From Medicago truncatula (taxonomy: Eukaryota > Streptophyta > Magnoliopsida > Fabales > Fabaceae), in assembly GCF_003473485.1 (NCBI RefSeq), contig NC_053048.1, forward strand, positions 29,756,755-29,820,754: 64,000 bases of DNA, read 5' to 3'. Position numbers and translations under genes: made by a program. The notes below the pieces were generated by a model. The model made no database searches. It had not been told where the DNA came from and saw nothing but the letters and a program-made list of their open reading frames with translations. Positions 34,714 to 45,699 of the stretch are shown one piece after another (positions within the stretch are counted from its first letter, which is position 1; every line of letters begins with the position of its first letter).

Positions 34714-35654
34714 TAGGCATGGCAATGAGGCGGGTGAGGACGGGTTTTACATTTCTGGTCCCCTTACCCGATTCTCATATACTTACTTGTTACCCTACAC
34801 ATATCCAATGTGGATGAGAAATTAAATCTCATCCCCGTCTCCGACGGGTTCGGGTATCCCCGCCTCATCCCTGTCCCTGCATTCAATATTTTTTTTAATA
34901 AAAAATAGAAGTTTTTTTGCAACCTCTAGAGAAATGTTGTAATGCATTATCCAGTAATATGCTCACTTTAGCATTTATTAGACCGATTGATTTAGTTATT
35001 CCTTTAAATATCAATGATAATTTTTATAGCACGACAATTATCAAACAAAATAACAAGACATGTCAACATAAAAATAATTTTCTCCATTCGGGACGGGTTT
35101 GGGTATAGGATCGGGGTGGGCACGGACGGATCTCTTTAGAGACCCCCAGGTGCCACTGCACCCCTCAGCCTTTATACAAATGTCATATTAGGCATGATAT
35201 AACAACTTATATGCTAGTGTTGCAACAATTATGCAGTCTTCTTATCAGTAAAAGGTTGTGAGTTCTCGAACCCCATGGCACCTTTTGTTTATTATATATT
35301 TTGACGAATTATTCATATTTTATACAAAAAAAAAAGGTCCTAGTGGGATTTGAACCAGAATCTCTCATGTTATATTCATGCAATTGTACCGTTACACCAG
35401 TTTACAAAATTGTATATTTCTTGAAACTTTTTAGTATATATTCTACAAATATTTGGCACCCTCGAGAAATAAACTCAAGATCCGCCAATGGGGGTGAGTA
35501 CCTATATACCCGCTACCCGTCCCATACAGATGTTTTAAAATCAGGAAAAACTTAAACTCATACCCAATCCCAGCTAAAACAGGAAAAACCCGTCAAATTG
35601 AATTTGGTTCAAGCGGATAACCAGATACATGTATGAATTTTGTTGTCATGCCTA
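34714..35654. mobile_element. hAT-like non-autonomous element, 941 bp
   Basis: The ends TAGGCATGGCAA and TTGTCATGCCTA are inverted repeats with one mismatch. The flanking 8-mers GTTTTAGA (34706-34713) and GTTATAGA (35655-35662) match at 7 of 8, as expected for a hAT target duplication. The left part repeats GACGGGT/ACCCGT phrases found again at the right end. No transposase. A nested insertion probably occupies about 35120-35490. Confidence 0.65.
35338..35405 (-). repeat. tRNA-like sequence (SINE head or tRNA relic)
   Basis: On the minus strand TGGTGTAACGG (A-box-like, plus 35389-35399) precedes GGTTCAAATCCC (B-box, plus 35345-35356). The acceptor ends do not pair, so it is not a functional tRNA. 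Confidence 0.45.
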
Positions 35655-37199
35655 GTTATAGAGGGTTTATTTTTCCTCATAATATAAAACTTTCTTATTT
35701 TGGGAACACAAAAATTGTATTTTATGAGGGTTTTGAGGGACTTTGTAGGGTTTGTATGATTCTTCAAATTTAATTTATATTGTTATAATTTTTTTAAAAT
35801 TAAAAATATAATAATCATAACTATTAATTTATCATTATCTAAAAAAAATACTTTTACAAAAAAAATGAAAGATTTCTCAATTATCCCTCAAATTTTCAAT
35901 TACGCTGTTTTGACCTCCCTTGTTTTTTTTAGCTATTTTGTCCCCATCTTAACCTCTTTCTAATTTTAAAGCACATCACTTATATATGTTTAGATTTATT
36001 TGAGGTCTATGATATTAACATAGTCTTTTCGCACCTAATCATATTTCCTCATTTCTTCTCTTCTCTCACATTTTTTTTTTTTTTATCAGGATTTGAAGCA
36101 AAACCTTACATATATTATTCATTGTTATTATCAATTGAGGTACGCTTACAACGATATCTCCTCCGTCTTTTACCCACTAACATAGCTTCTTAATCCAAAA
36201 CTTCTTCCGGCCTTAAATAACATATCTTTTTTCCACGTGTCAATACTCAACGCCATGAATTAAAACGTGTGGCCTAGATTTAGAAAAATTTTACTCCCTC
36301 CTACTAACGATATGTGTCTTCTTTCATAATTTTTTTTGTCTTAAATTATTTGACCTTTTTACGGTAAATAATACGACATGAGAAATGACATTTGTACAAC
36401 CATTTTATTATAATTTTTTGACAATTTTCTCTTTCATACTCATATGTAATTATTCTCTCTCTTCCTTTTTTTTTCTCTCTCTCTCTCTATTATTTTTTAC
36501 CAATAAAAAGAGAGAAACAAGGTTGTCACCAAAATTTCCAATAAATGAATATACAAATATCATTGCTCATATAACATTTATTATTCTGTCCACTAACATA
36601 CTCGTGTTTATTATATTTCAATCATCCATACATTATTCCACCAACCATAATTAAAAATGGTGTTTTAGTAAATGATAAATATTTTGTCATCAAAATCAAT
36701 ATTATTAATTATTTACTTTTTTTTTTGGTACAATAATTATTTACTTAATTATCGTGTTAAATTCAAATAGGACACCTTCTATGAAACGAAGGAAGTAACA
36801 ATTTTGCTTAAGATTAAAAACAAAGATGAACCAAGTAAAGCAAAGTTTATGTTGGTGGATCGTTATTAAAAACTTGTTTAATAGGTGGATCCAAGAGAAG
36901 AACAACTTTTTTATTCTTATTTTCCACAATTTTTTTTTAATTTTTATATGTTGAGTGTAGTAGTTAACATGGAAAGGTGTATTTTTTAATCATGCTCCAT
37001 TTTGGAATTTTTATTACAACCGATTGAAGAAGCTTTAGGTATATAGTAATTTTCGAGAGGAATAAGAAAAACATAAGTTGGGTTGAGCGAGGTTGGTAGT
37101 GAAGGAGATGAAAAGGTGAAAGATGATTAAGTGTAAAGGGTCTATGTTACTATCACATACCTCAAATAAATCTAACCACATGTGAGTGTCGATATATAT

Positions 37200-37411
37200 A
37201 TATATATATATATTTGAAAACTCGGTATCCGATCCAAGGATTGACTAATTTGAGGGGACCAATCTTACCGCCCACTTGCGGAGGTCCCGTTTTAAGCCAG
37301 AGCAAAGCTCTGTATGGACTTGCCCACCGAAATTGGCACCGGAGGGAGTCGAACCTGAGACCTTGAGAGGAGCACACTCTAAAATCCCAAGCCAACCACT
37401 AGGCTAACCCC
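37200..37411 (-). mobile_element. tRNA-derived SINE (Au-like)
   Basis: Read on the minus strand, the head GGGGTTAGCCTAGTGG holds an A box. GGTTCGACTCC (plus 37345-37355) is a perfect B box. The body continues with GGTGGGCAAGTCC and GACCTCCGCAAGTGGGCGG, and the tail runs into TCAAATATATATA. GTGAGTG occurs on both flanks (about 37186 and 37418) and may be the target duplication. Assignment to the Au family is from memory of its body sequence. Confidence 0.75.
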
Positions 37412-39356
37412 AAATGGGTGAGTGACAAGATTTGAAGATCATAATGGGATAAAAATGGGGGATCAAAATAGCTCAAAAAAACTAGCAAGGCCAAAATAGC
37501 ACAATTGAGAAACTTAAGGGTCAAAAGTGCAATTAAGCGTTTATGATTTTATAATGTCAAATTTCAGTTTTTTTTCTGGTTATCTAGGTATTTTTTTTAT
37601 GAAGGTTGATGAAGAAGAGAAAATAGAAGGTGAAGAAAAGGAAAGAAAAATTATGTGTTGGTGGTTGACTATTAGATTTAATAGTCTTGCATGGTCCAAG
37701 GGTCTATTTTATTTCAAAATGATCAAAGAGTTAAAATTAAATAAATTAATAAGGTTTACGGTGGAACATCTACAATGTTAGTCCATCATATATACATTTA
37801 TGGTTTTTTGAGAGAAATATATACATTTATGGTTAAAATTAACATAATGAGACCAAATTGACCGACCAAAACAGAACTTTTAAAAAATCATATGCAATTT
37901 ATAGTTGAAAGACCAAAACGAAACTTTTTTTATAAATTAATGGACCAAAACAAATTCTTAAATTATTTAGGAGACCAAATGTGCAATTTAAACTTTTTTT
38001 TTTTAATTTAACAAAATAAGATAGATAGGGAGAATAGATTTTGTCAAGTTTATTCTCTCACGTGTTTCATGTGTTATTCAACGTTGAATAGAACAGATGA
38101 AATGAATATTTAATATAAAAATAATAATATTTTTAGAAAAAATATATAAAAATTAGAATAAAAAAGTAATGGTATAAGGCAAATTCTATGGTACACTTAA
38201 CAATTTGAGTGTATTGGTACACCAAATCCTTAAATTATAATAGTTAAATGAATTATTTTTTGTAGGAAAAAATTATTTTCTATTAACACATCAGAAACAT
38301 GAAAGAAAAAAATTGAAAAACTCATTCCTTAGACACAGAAATATCTAGTAATATAACATGTCGTATCCTATCAAGTGAGGTTAACTACATAAATCAAACG
38401 ATGTCATAGTTTTACATAAAGTCATGTATTTCTCTAGCTTGTTAATCTCTAGACCCCTCTTAATAGTTTTTCTTACTTCTAGTGATTTGACTGCTCTGCA
38501 TCTAATCTACTATCGTTACTACATAATCAACATGTTTCTACTATAGGTGTTACTTCAAATATATCTTCTCCAATGTTGTCATTTGGTTGAACCTTATGTG
38601 GTTGAATTTAGCGTCTGTTTTGGCCCACCCGTCATGATTTGGTTGACTTTTTTATATTGGCTATATTAGCCTCGTCTAAGAGTATAGTCGGATTTTAACT
38701 CCGCCAGCCAAATCAACGCTAAAGTAGCCTCGGATGGTCTGTAGCCGACACTACCCTTTATCTTCAACCGTTTTAGCATAAGCCCCAACTTTGACGCTAA
38801 ATTAGTGTTAGCATTCATTTTTACCCTTTTCGCGTGTGTTTCTAGTCGACGCTAAAAGATGTTTTTATAGTAGTGTTTATCGGCCACAACTAGTAATTCA
38901 CTACTCGTGATTTCATGGTGAACTGATCCTCCTACATTTGCCTTTTCTTTGTTTAATATATTTTTTTGGCTGCTATTCATGAATCTTTCTTTGCTGTTCA
39001 TTCTCTAGCAAGCCTGAATATACATATTTCTTATATCTTTGATTTTATATTTAACTTTGAATATATCTTATATATAATTTATTTCTTGCATATTGTATTG
39101 AATTATTATTTTAATTATTGTATGTGTGAAAAACATTACTAGTGGTGATATTCATAACCTGAAGCTAGCTAGGTGTAAGAAAATCAGATAACATTATGTT
39201 GTATGCTCAAGAGGGACAAGATTTTGCAGACTTAATTATATGATTGAGAAATGCATTTCCATTGTTTGGAGTTTTACACTAGTTAGAAGGGAATAGTTAT
39301 CTGGGAAGTATTGATGGATTGCTCATGAACCTAGCCGATTTAAATGAAAGGTTCTA

Positions 39357-40035
39357 GAGGAGTTGTGGTTGTTAGAGGGGGAAGTGAATAGAAGTGAAGA
39401 GGTAGTGTTTGGGTACCTTTGGAAGAGTCGGGCACCGTTGAAAGTGTTGGCGTTCGTTTGGACAATGCTTCTTAACCGGGTTCCAACTACGGAGAATTTA
39501 GCGGTGAGAGGGGTTTTGGAAGCCGAAAGTTCTTTGAATTTCGTTTTTTGTGGTTCTAGGGAGGAATCGGTTATTCATCTTTTTTTGCATTGTGTTGAGG
39601 TCCAAAGGGTGTGGCATTTGTTAATGTGTTGGCTGGATTTTCATTTTATCATTCCAAATAACTTGTTTGTTCATCTTGAATGTTGGTCGCAAGAAGTGTC
39701 ATCCAAGAAAGTTAGACATGGCCAGCGGCGAAGCTAGCAATAATTTTATGAGGTGGCCACCCGAAAGTAACCAAAGTTATAAAAAATTATTGCACCTAAA
39801 ATCGAACTTGGAGTAGCCAAATATATATTATTAGGGGTAGCTAAACATAAAAATATACCTACTAACTCAATAAAATTTATTTTTTTGGGGTGGCCATAGC
39901 TACCCCTCTCCTGTACAAGCATTCGCCCCTGGACATGGCTTTTGGATTATTTGGTATGCCGCTTTGTGGGTAATTTGGAAAACGAGGAATGAGGTGATCT
40001 TTAATGATGGGACTTTTGAAGTAACATGCTTCTCA
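39357..40035 (+). mobile_element. LINE fragment, RT zinc-binding (zf-RVT) region
   Basis: 39363-39714 encodes a peptide with FGYLWKSRAPLKVLAFVWTM, LNRVPTTENLAVRG, and a zinc-binding stretch in which CGSREESVIHLFLHC is recognisable. This is the C-terminal region downstream of reverse transcriptase in plant L1-type elements. It resumes after the MITE at 39932 with GFWIIWYAALWVIWKTRNEV. No RT core is present. It has inserted into, or been fused with, the DUF674 relic. Confidence 0.75.
39723..39931. mobile_element. hAT-like MITE with perfect 8-bp target duplication
   Basis: 209 bp. The left end CAGCGGCGAAGCTAG and right end CAAGCATTCGCCCCTG are inverted repeats. GACATGGC flanks both sides (39715-39722 and 39932-39939). 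It splits the LINE fragment, and removing it rejoins the LINE reading frame. Confidence 0.85.
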
Positions 40036-40497
40036 AGCTAAGTGTTTTGCAATATTGTTATTACCAACGCACGCGAAAGAGTAATTCATGTCACACTTTT
40101 CAAAAGGGATAAAGATTAGAGTTGAGGAAAATCTTAGAAAAAGGAAACTGGTTAATACAGGATGTTCTGAAGATTATGTCAAGAGACAAGAAATGTATGT
40201 GGTTATATATAGATGATCTAGTCGTGGATCAATTGTTGTCTCTAATTTCAAACTATATAGTTACATCACCGTTTCTAAACTCTTCTTAATGATTTGAAGT
40301 AAAAAGTTGTCATGATTGGCTTCGAAGTGGTAAGTATGTAAAATTTGTATAACTTCATCATGATCGTTATGTGCTTTTGCGTTTGAAGTTTTTGTGACAG
40401 ACTGATTTTCTCCGGGACTAAAAGAAGCTTTAACCTCGACTTCTGCATTCACCGATGGTCTGTCACTTTGTTAACCCAAGTTAAGGAGGAGAAATAA

Positions 40498-41204
40498 GAA
40501 GATATAATATTGTGTTGTTGTTTAAGATATGCATGCCATAAGGAAATTTGTAATGAGCAACGTTGCTAGTTTTACTATTTTGTTGTTATTTCATTTTTAA
40601 CACCATCAGTTTTGTTTCTTTCCCTCTCCTCTTTAACTAATGTACTTTCTTGATGCAGATTTGTAAATAAATTCAGTGTGTAAATTTTTATGCACATGAA
40701 TTACACGGAATAAATTTAGTGTACGATCTACCATTTGAAATTCGGAATTACTAATCCATGCATAGACAAACACACAATCATAGTTCCAATTGTTGAACCA
40801 TACAGTCCTGACTCATGATTTCATAATGACACCACAATCACCCACCTGATTCTTCACAGTAACTAATGTCCGAACAAAAAATATGCACATTTTACATTCA
40901 AATTTGAAAATCTGTTTGAAACATTGCGTGTTACTTTAATTGGCAGCTTGTATAACAGATTGTAAAAGTTTGCAGCTCAAATCATATCTTTAGCATAACT
41001 TGTACTTGAGAATAACTTTAAACATCAATGAAGATTATACTAATAAAGTGATTTTTATGATGCAACTAACATCAATGAAAATACAGAAGACAGTGAAAAA
41101 AATAGATCCAGCATATCTGTCATTTTAAACTTAGAACAAAGTACACCATTATACCGAAAGATCTCAAAACCAAAATATAAAAACATAGCGATATAGTCCT
41201 AAAA
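40498..41204. other. Spacer, nothing recognised
   Basis: AT-rich, about 700 bp between the plus-strand relic and copy 4. No gene, repeat or element recognised. Confidence 0.5.
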
Positions 41205-42603
41205 TTAGTTGTCCTCATTACGTATCTCCTCTTTAACTTCAGTTATGAAGTGAGCAAGACCATTTGTTAGAGCAGATGTTGAAGTCAAAGCTGCCCTCAA
41301 TATACTTAGACACTGCAAAATGAAAACAAAGTAGAATGAACAGTTAATATAAAATACTCCTAGAAAGCATTAAACTTCAAAAACAAGACAGAATAAAAAG
41401 AATAAATCTACAGAATTTGTTACATCTTTGGTGCCAATGGTGACACCCTTTTCCTTCAGATCTTCAAAAGGAGTTTCAAAACGGTTGATAAAGTTTATGA
41501 GTGTAGATGGAGAGAAAGGCGCAATGGTCAAGTCATCAGTCACCCCATAAAGTTTTGGTCGTCCCTTGACATAACCTTCATCGCTTGTATGTTTTTCACG
41601 ACAAACAGGCCACAACCATTTAAAATTCTCCTCACCAGTAATAAAATTGTCAGTGATGAAAACTTGATTGTGCCCAATACCTTCAATGTGTTTTCTAAGT
41701 CGATAATAACATCTATAACCATCACTTCCATCACCTGATAATATATTTTGACTAAAATCGTTATAATGTCTGGCCAATTTTGGATAAACAAGCATGTCCT
41801 TGGCGACTTTTGACACAAAGTATCTGTTTTCATCCAAATCAGATATACTCTTGTACAAAGTATCAAAGCTTCCTCCAAATTCTCGCACTACTCCACCCAA
41901 AGAAGAAGCATGAAAACTTAAAAGTATATTTGCAAAATCATGTTCCCCTAGAGCATACAATAACTTGCTGTCTGATTTTCTTATAACAAGCTTCACGGGG
42001 AATTGGATTTCATTCTCATCTATACAATAAAAAGTCTCAAAATCCTCAATCAATGGTCTCTCAAGATCACAAAAGAAAAACAATGATCTCTCGATGGAAT
42101 GTGTCCTCTTCCATAAAAACAAAACAACTAAAAACAAGTACAGAAGGAAACGGAAAATATAATACCTTTTCTTTTGTGACATTGACCATCATTTCCTTCA
42201 CCGAACTTGTGCTTTTTATTCCAAGGTTCTGGAGCAGAGAAAGGTTTGTAACATCCATGGAGTTTGGCATGACAGTCAAATCATCCTTAATAATAAAAGT
42301 TGCACAACTCTTCACAAAAATATTGTCGAAATTTTTCATCATAACTGAACGGTTCAAAGGATTTCCACACTGACAGTTAAATTTATTTAAGGAAATGCTC
42401 AAATCATGTTCACCACAGCTGGGAAACTTGCTACATATGAAGTACTTTGTTGGATTTGAGTCGTCAATGTTAAGTTTAAGAGTTCTACAATAACCTTCTG
42501 CTAAGTTGGTTGGGTGCAGCAACATTTCTTTGCTTGAATATGTCCCCAGACACCCTTCATCAAGATCTTCTTCCACACAATGATAAAGTGAATTCAACAA
42601 GTT
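41205..42603 (-). pseudogene. DUF674 copy 4, truncated at 5' end and at the exon 1/exon 2 junction
   Basis: The exon-1 remnant 42166-42603 starts inside module 1 at LNSLYHCVEEDLDEG. The first 75 or so residues (the whole KLLVN-to-GTIARL part) are missing and replaced by SF3A1-derived sequence. Intron 1 and the start of exon 2 are deleted: from the donor at 42165 only about 60 bp precede recognisable exon-2 sequence (IERSLFFFCDLE), so the acceptor and the VLDLLKC-to-LTD segment are gone. The rest of exon 2 (to 41424: VIRKSDSKLLYALGEHDFAN and ITDNFITGEENF) and exon 3 (41205-41312: CLSILRAALTSTSALTNGLA, ending IRNEDN) are open and well preserved. Confidence 0.85.
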
Positions 42604-42639
42604 CATGGAAGAACTTTTACAAGGAGATAAGGAGAGTGA

Positions 42640-44004
42640 TAAGGAGAAGCAAAGATAACGCCTATGGAAGAAGATTCTGCTGAGCCAGGGAATGAAGTAG
42701 AAATGGAAATGGACGAGGAAGAGGGAATGAGAGCTGCTAGTTTGGAAGACAATGATGAAGGGAAGAAGAGTGAAGTCAGGGTTACTGAAGACCCTGAACC
42801 ACCGATTAGGATTGTGAAGAAATGGAAGAGACCAGAAGACATGCTTCCTGCAGATAGAGATTCAACTAAGTTTGTGGTTTCTCCAATCACCGGTGAACTG
42901 ATTCCTATTAGTGAAATGTAAGAACGCATGCAAATTTCTCTCTATAATCCTAAGTACAAAGAACAGAAAGAAAGGATGTTTTCCAAAATTCGAGAAACGA
43001 CTTTGGCACAAGATGATGAAATCTCAAAAAACATTGTTGGACTTGCTCGGACTCGTCCTGATATTTTTGGTACTACCGAGGAAGAGGTTTCCAATGCCGT
43101 TAAGGCTGAAATTGAGAAGAAAAATGATGAGCAACCTAAGCAGGTTATATGGGATGGTAACAGCGATAGTATTGGTCGTACTGCAAACCAAGCAATGTCA
43201 CAAAATATTGAAAGTGACGATCAAAGTGATGCTTATAATAATGAATTTAAAAACCTCCCTGGTCCTGCTGCACCTCCTCCAAGACCTGGTATACCTTCAG
43301 TTCGTCCTCTTCCACCACCACCTGGACTAGCTTTGAATGTACCTTGTGGTCCTATGCATAACATGCAGTATTCTAATCCTAATAGCATTGGCCTTCCATT
43401 GCCCCCACCAAGACCAGGAATGCACATGATGCAATCTCTCCGGCCACCCCCAATGCATCCATCCTTTCCTAGGAATAACCAAGGAATTCCCATTCCTCCA
43501 CCACCTGGATCTCAGTTCACTCCTGTTCCTGTTTCACGACCTTATGTTCCTCACCTTCATCCACCATCAGCGATGATGCCTATGATGCATCCACCACCTC
43601 CGCCTCAAGGAGTATCCCCACCGCCACCACCTGAGGAAGCTCCTCCCTCGCATCCAGAGGAACCAAAACCAAAGAGGCAGAAGCATGACGATTCTGCTCT
43701 GATCCCTGAGGATAAATTTCTGACTCAGCATCAGGGACCTTCTCGCATTAGTATATCTGTTCCTAATGTCGATGAAGGAAATCTCAAAGGAAAAGTTCTG
43801 GAAATAACTGTGCAATCTCTGTCTGAAACTGTTGGAAGCCTGAAGGAAAAAATTGCTGGGGAGAACCAACTCCCTGCTAACAAGCAGAAATTGAGTGGAA
43901 AGCCAGGCTTTCTCAAGGACAATATGTCACTTGCATATTACAATGTTAGTGGAGGAGAAATACTCTCCCTAGCCTTGAGAGAGCGTGGTGGTAGAAAGAG
44001 ATGA
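42640..44004 (+). pseudogene. SF3A1: 5'-truncated copy of splicing factor 3A subunit 1 (SF3A1-like), one in-frame stop
   Basis: SF3A1 is a U2 snRNP protein. Two open segments share one frame, 42664-42918 and 42922-44004, split only by TAA at 42919-42921. Recognisable parts: an acidic region (EMEMDEEEGMRAASLEDND), DPEPPIRIVKKWKRPED, FVVSPITGELIPISEM, RETTLAQDDEISKNIVGLAR, RPDIFGTTEEEVSNAV, a Pro-rich region, an RQKHDDSALIPE segment and a C-terminal ubiquitin-like domain from about 43760 ending RERGGRKR. The N-terminal SWAP domains are absent, so only about the last 450 of roughly 780 residues are present. No introns interrupt this stretch, which suggests a processed copy, but no poly(A) tail is obvious. 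It abuts copy 4 head to head. Transcribed or not is unknown. Confidence 0.85.
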
Positions 44005-45699
44005 GAAAATTACGCGCAGCGCTGTGCAAGAAGGTTTTTGTAATCTCTGCTTCATTATTAGTCATATTTCGATTTTTATACTATTGATGGACTACATAAT
44101 GCCTATCTGCATGAATTTTATGTTGAATACTTTATATCTATTGTCCTGTGATGTTTGAAGTTTTGATTGTTGTCTTAAAGACTAAAGTCATATAGTCGTT
44201 GGTTAAAGGATTTTAACCATTAATATGTTATTTTGTTTAATGAATTTTATTTAAAAATATAAGTTATTTCAATCTGAACACAAAACTTTGTTTATAATAT
44301 TTCTTCATGATCTATTAAAAGAAAACTAGCTACTCATGAAGAAAAATACATGATAGATGATTGGATGATGGATCCTTGTTGCCAAGTGTGTTCCCACAAC
44401 ATCCAGCCATCAAAAACAACTTTTGTGTGCTCTAGATCGTGTCAAACTAAATGTAGGTCAATTGTTTGATGCCTTTACATACATTTGCGAGTTTTGCTAA
44501 TCAAGGAACATGCCTATTTGCGGGATACGAGAATGTAGCTGGTTTTCTTCATTTACTTCATCCTTCAGGATGGACCTTATACTCCTGTCCCTTTACTAGT
44601 CATGATTTATAGTTAGTAAAGGGATCCATATGTTCAAAACATTACATCCGCATATTGTTTGTAAAGCAAAGTTGGTTGTTGCAGCTCATGCAGGTTCAAA
44701 ACAAATTGACAAATCAGGTTAGTAGATATATTGAAGTGGGTGCTTTACAGATTTTGATGTAATTCTCTCCAAGCCATTTCCTTATTTTAATTTTATAAAT
44801 TTTGTACGCAAATGCTTTGTGGGTTGTGGCTTCTCGCAAATTTTAAACTGAAAATACTGGTTAATCAAGAAGTGAGGATATGCAGCTTTTGTCTTCGATA
44901 ATTTCTACTTAATATCTTAAGGACATATGCTTTATCCATATAGCATCATATTCTAAACTATGTCACGCAGTGGATGTCGACAGTGGCTTAACACACTGGA
45001 GTCTTGTGTTAATTGCATAAAATGCGAAATGAAAGTGTCAATTAAGAAACAGGAAGAAAAATTTGTGATTAATCCTTAAAAGATGCAGAGCTCAGGAACA
45101 AAGATTCCATATGTGTCCTCAGTCTGCTAGTTGCTTGAATTGCTATTGAAATTATTCTTCTGTTGAAATTGCTTTTGTTTTTGGTGGGTTGTGGATCCAA
45201 ATGTTAAATGTATATTTTGATTTGAGCTAGACTAGGCACAAATAATACGAGTGTGGAGTGCTGAGTTTTAACTAATAAAACAAATGGTTCTACTAATGGG
45301 TTACTGGCATAATTAAATGTAGGCTTGGCCGACGGCGTACAAAAAATATTTGAAAAATGAGTCGGTGATTTTTTCTAGGAGGTCCATGTAAATTTGTCTA
45401 GGAGGTCCATGTAAATGTCACAATTGTGATATTATGGTTACTGTTATATCTACAAGAGAAAATTGTGATTAGAATAACTTGGTCTAGAAAGTTGTGATAG
45501 GATATTTGGTGAAGACTGAAGAGAGTAACACCAAAAGTTATGAAAGATAAAAATCTCTCTTTTTAAGTTTCATGTTTGAAACAAACCCGGCATAAATGTC
45601 ACTATTAATTCAAAACCAAGTAACCAGTTAAAAATAACTAAATTCAAAACTAGATAGAGTTGTGATATCGAAAATTGAAATAACCACAACATAATATTG
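44005..45699. other. Spacer downstream of the SF3A1 fragment
   Basis: No gene recognised. The first few hundred bases may be SF3A1 3' UTR. A short tandem repeat, CTAGGAGGTCCATGTAAAT, occurs twice (45375-45393 and 45398-45416). Confidence 0.5.

Larger units (their letters stand above)
34171..39162. other. Spacer with hAT-like element, SINE and decayed repeats
   Basis: No gene found. Contents: hAT-like element 34714-35654 carrying tRNA-like sequence; a possible decayed TIR element 36293-36795 (CTCCCTCCT near the left, CGAAGGAAGT at the right, low confidence); SINE 37200-37411 in minus orientation; stretches of GACCAAAA-type sequence (37850-37990) similar to the fold-back element at 57.4 kb; otherwise AT-rich. 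Confidence 0.55.
39163..40497 (+). pseudogene. Decayed DUF674 relic in opposite orientation, split by insertions
   Basis: On the plus strand 39163-39357 translates in pieces to exon-2 phrases: RKSD-IMLYAQ, GQDFADLI, then GSIDG-L and ADLNE, with stops and frame changes. At 40418-40497 lies the exon-3 relic: LK-EALTSTSAFTDGLS, then a shifted frame and the typical TTAAGGAGGAGAAATAA end. Between them sit a LINE fragment and a hAT-like MITE. No exon 1 was recognised upstream. All other copies are on the minus strand. Confidence 0.7.

Noticed and set aside
35338..35405. Possible functional tRNA gene
   Set aside because: A- and B-box-like motifs are present, but the acceptor ends do not pair.
37162..37395. 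Minus-strand 77-aa frame
   Set aside because: It is a read-through of the SINE at 37200-37411.
40261..40452. Minus-strand 63-aa frame
   Set aside because: It lies partly antisense to the DUF674 exon-3 relic. No homology recognised.
42603..42929. Minus-strand 108-aa frame continuing from copy 4
   Set aside because: It is the antisense of the acidic SF3A1 segment; the Ser/Leu-rich composition is the complement of Glu/Asp codons.
43233..43493. Gly-rich minus-strand frame
   Set aside because: It is the complement of the Pro-rich region of the SF3A1 copy.
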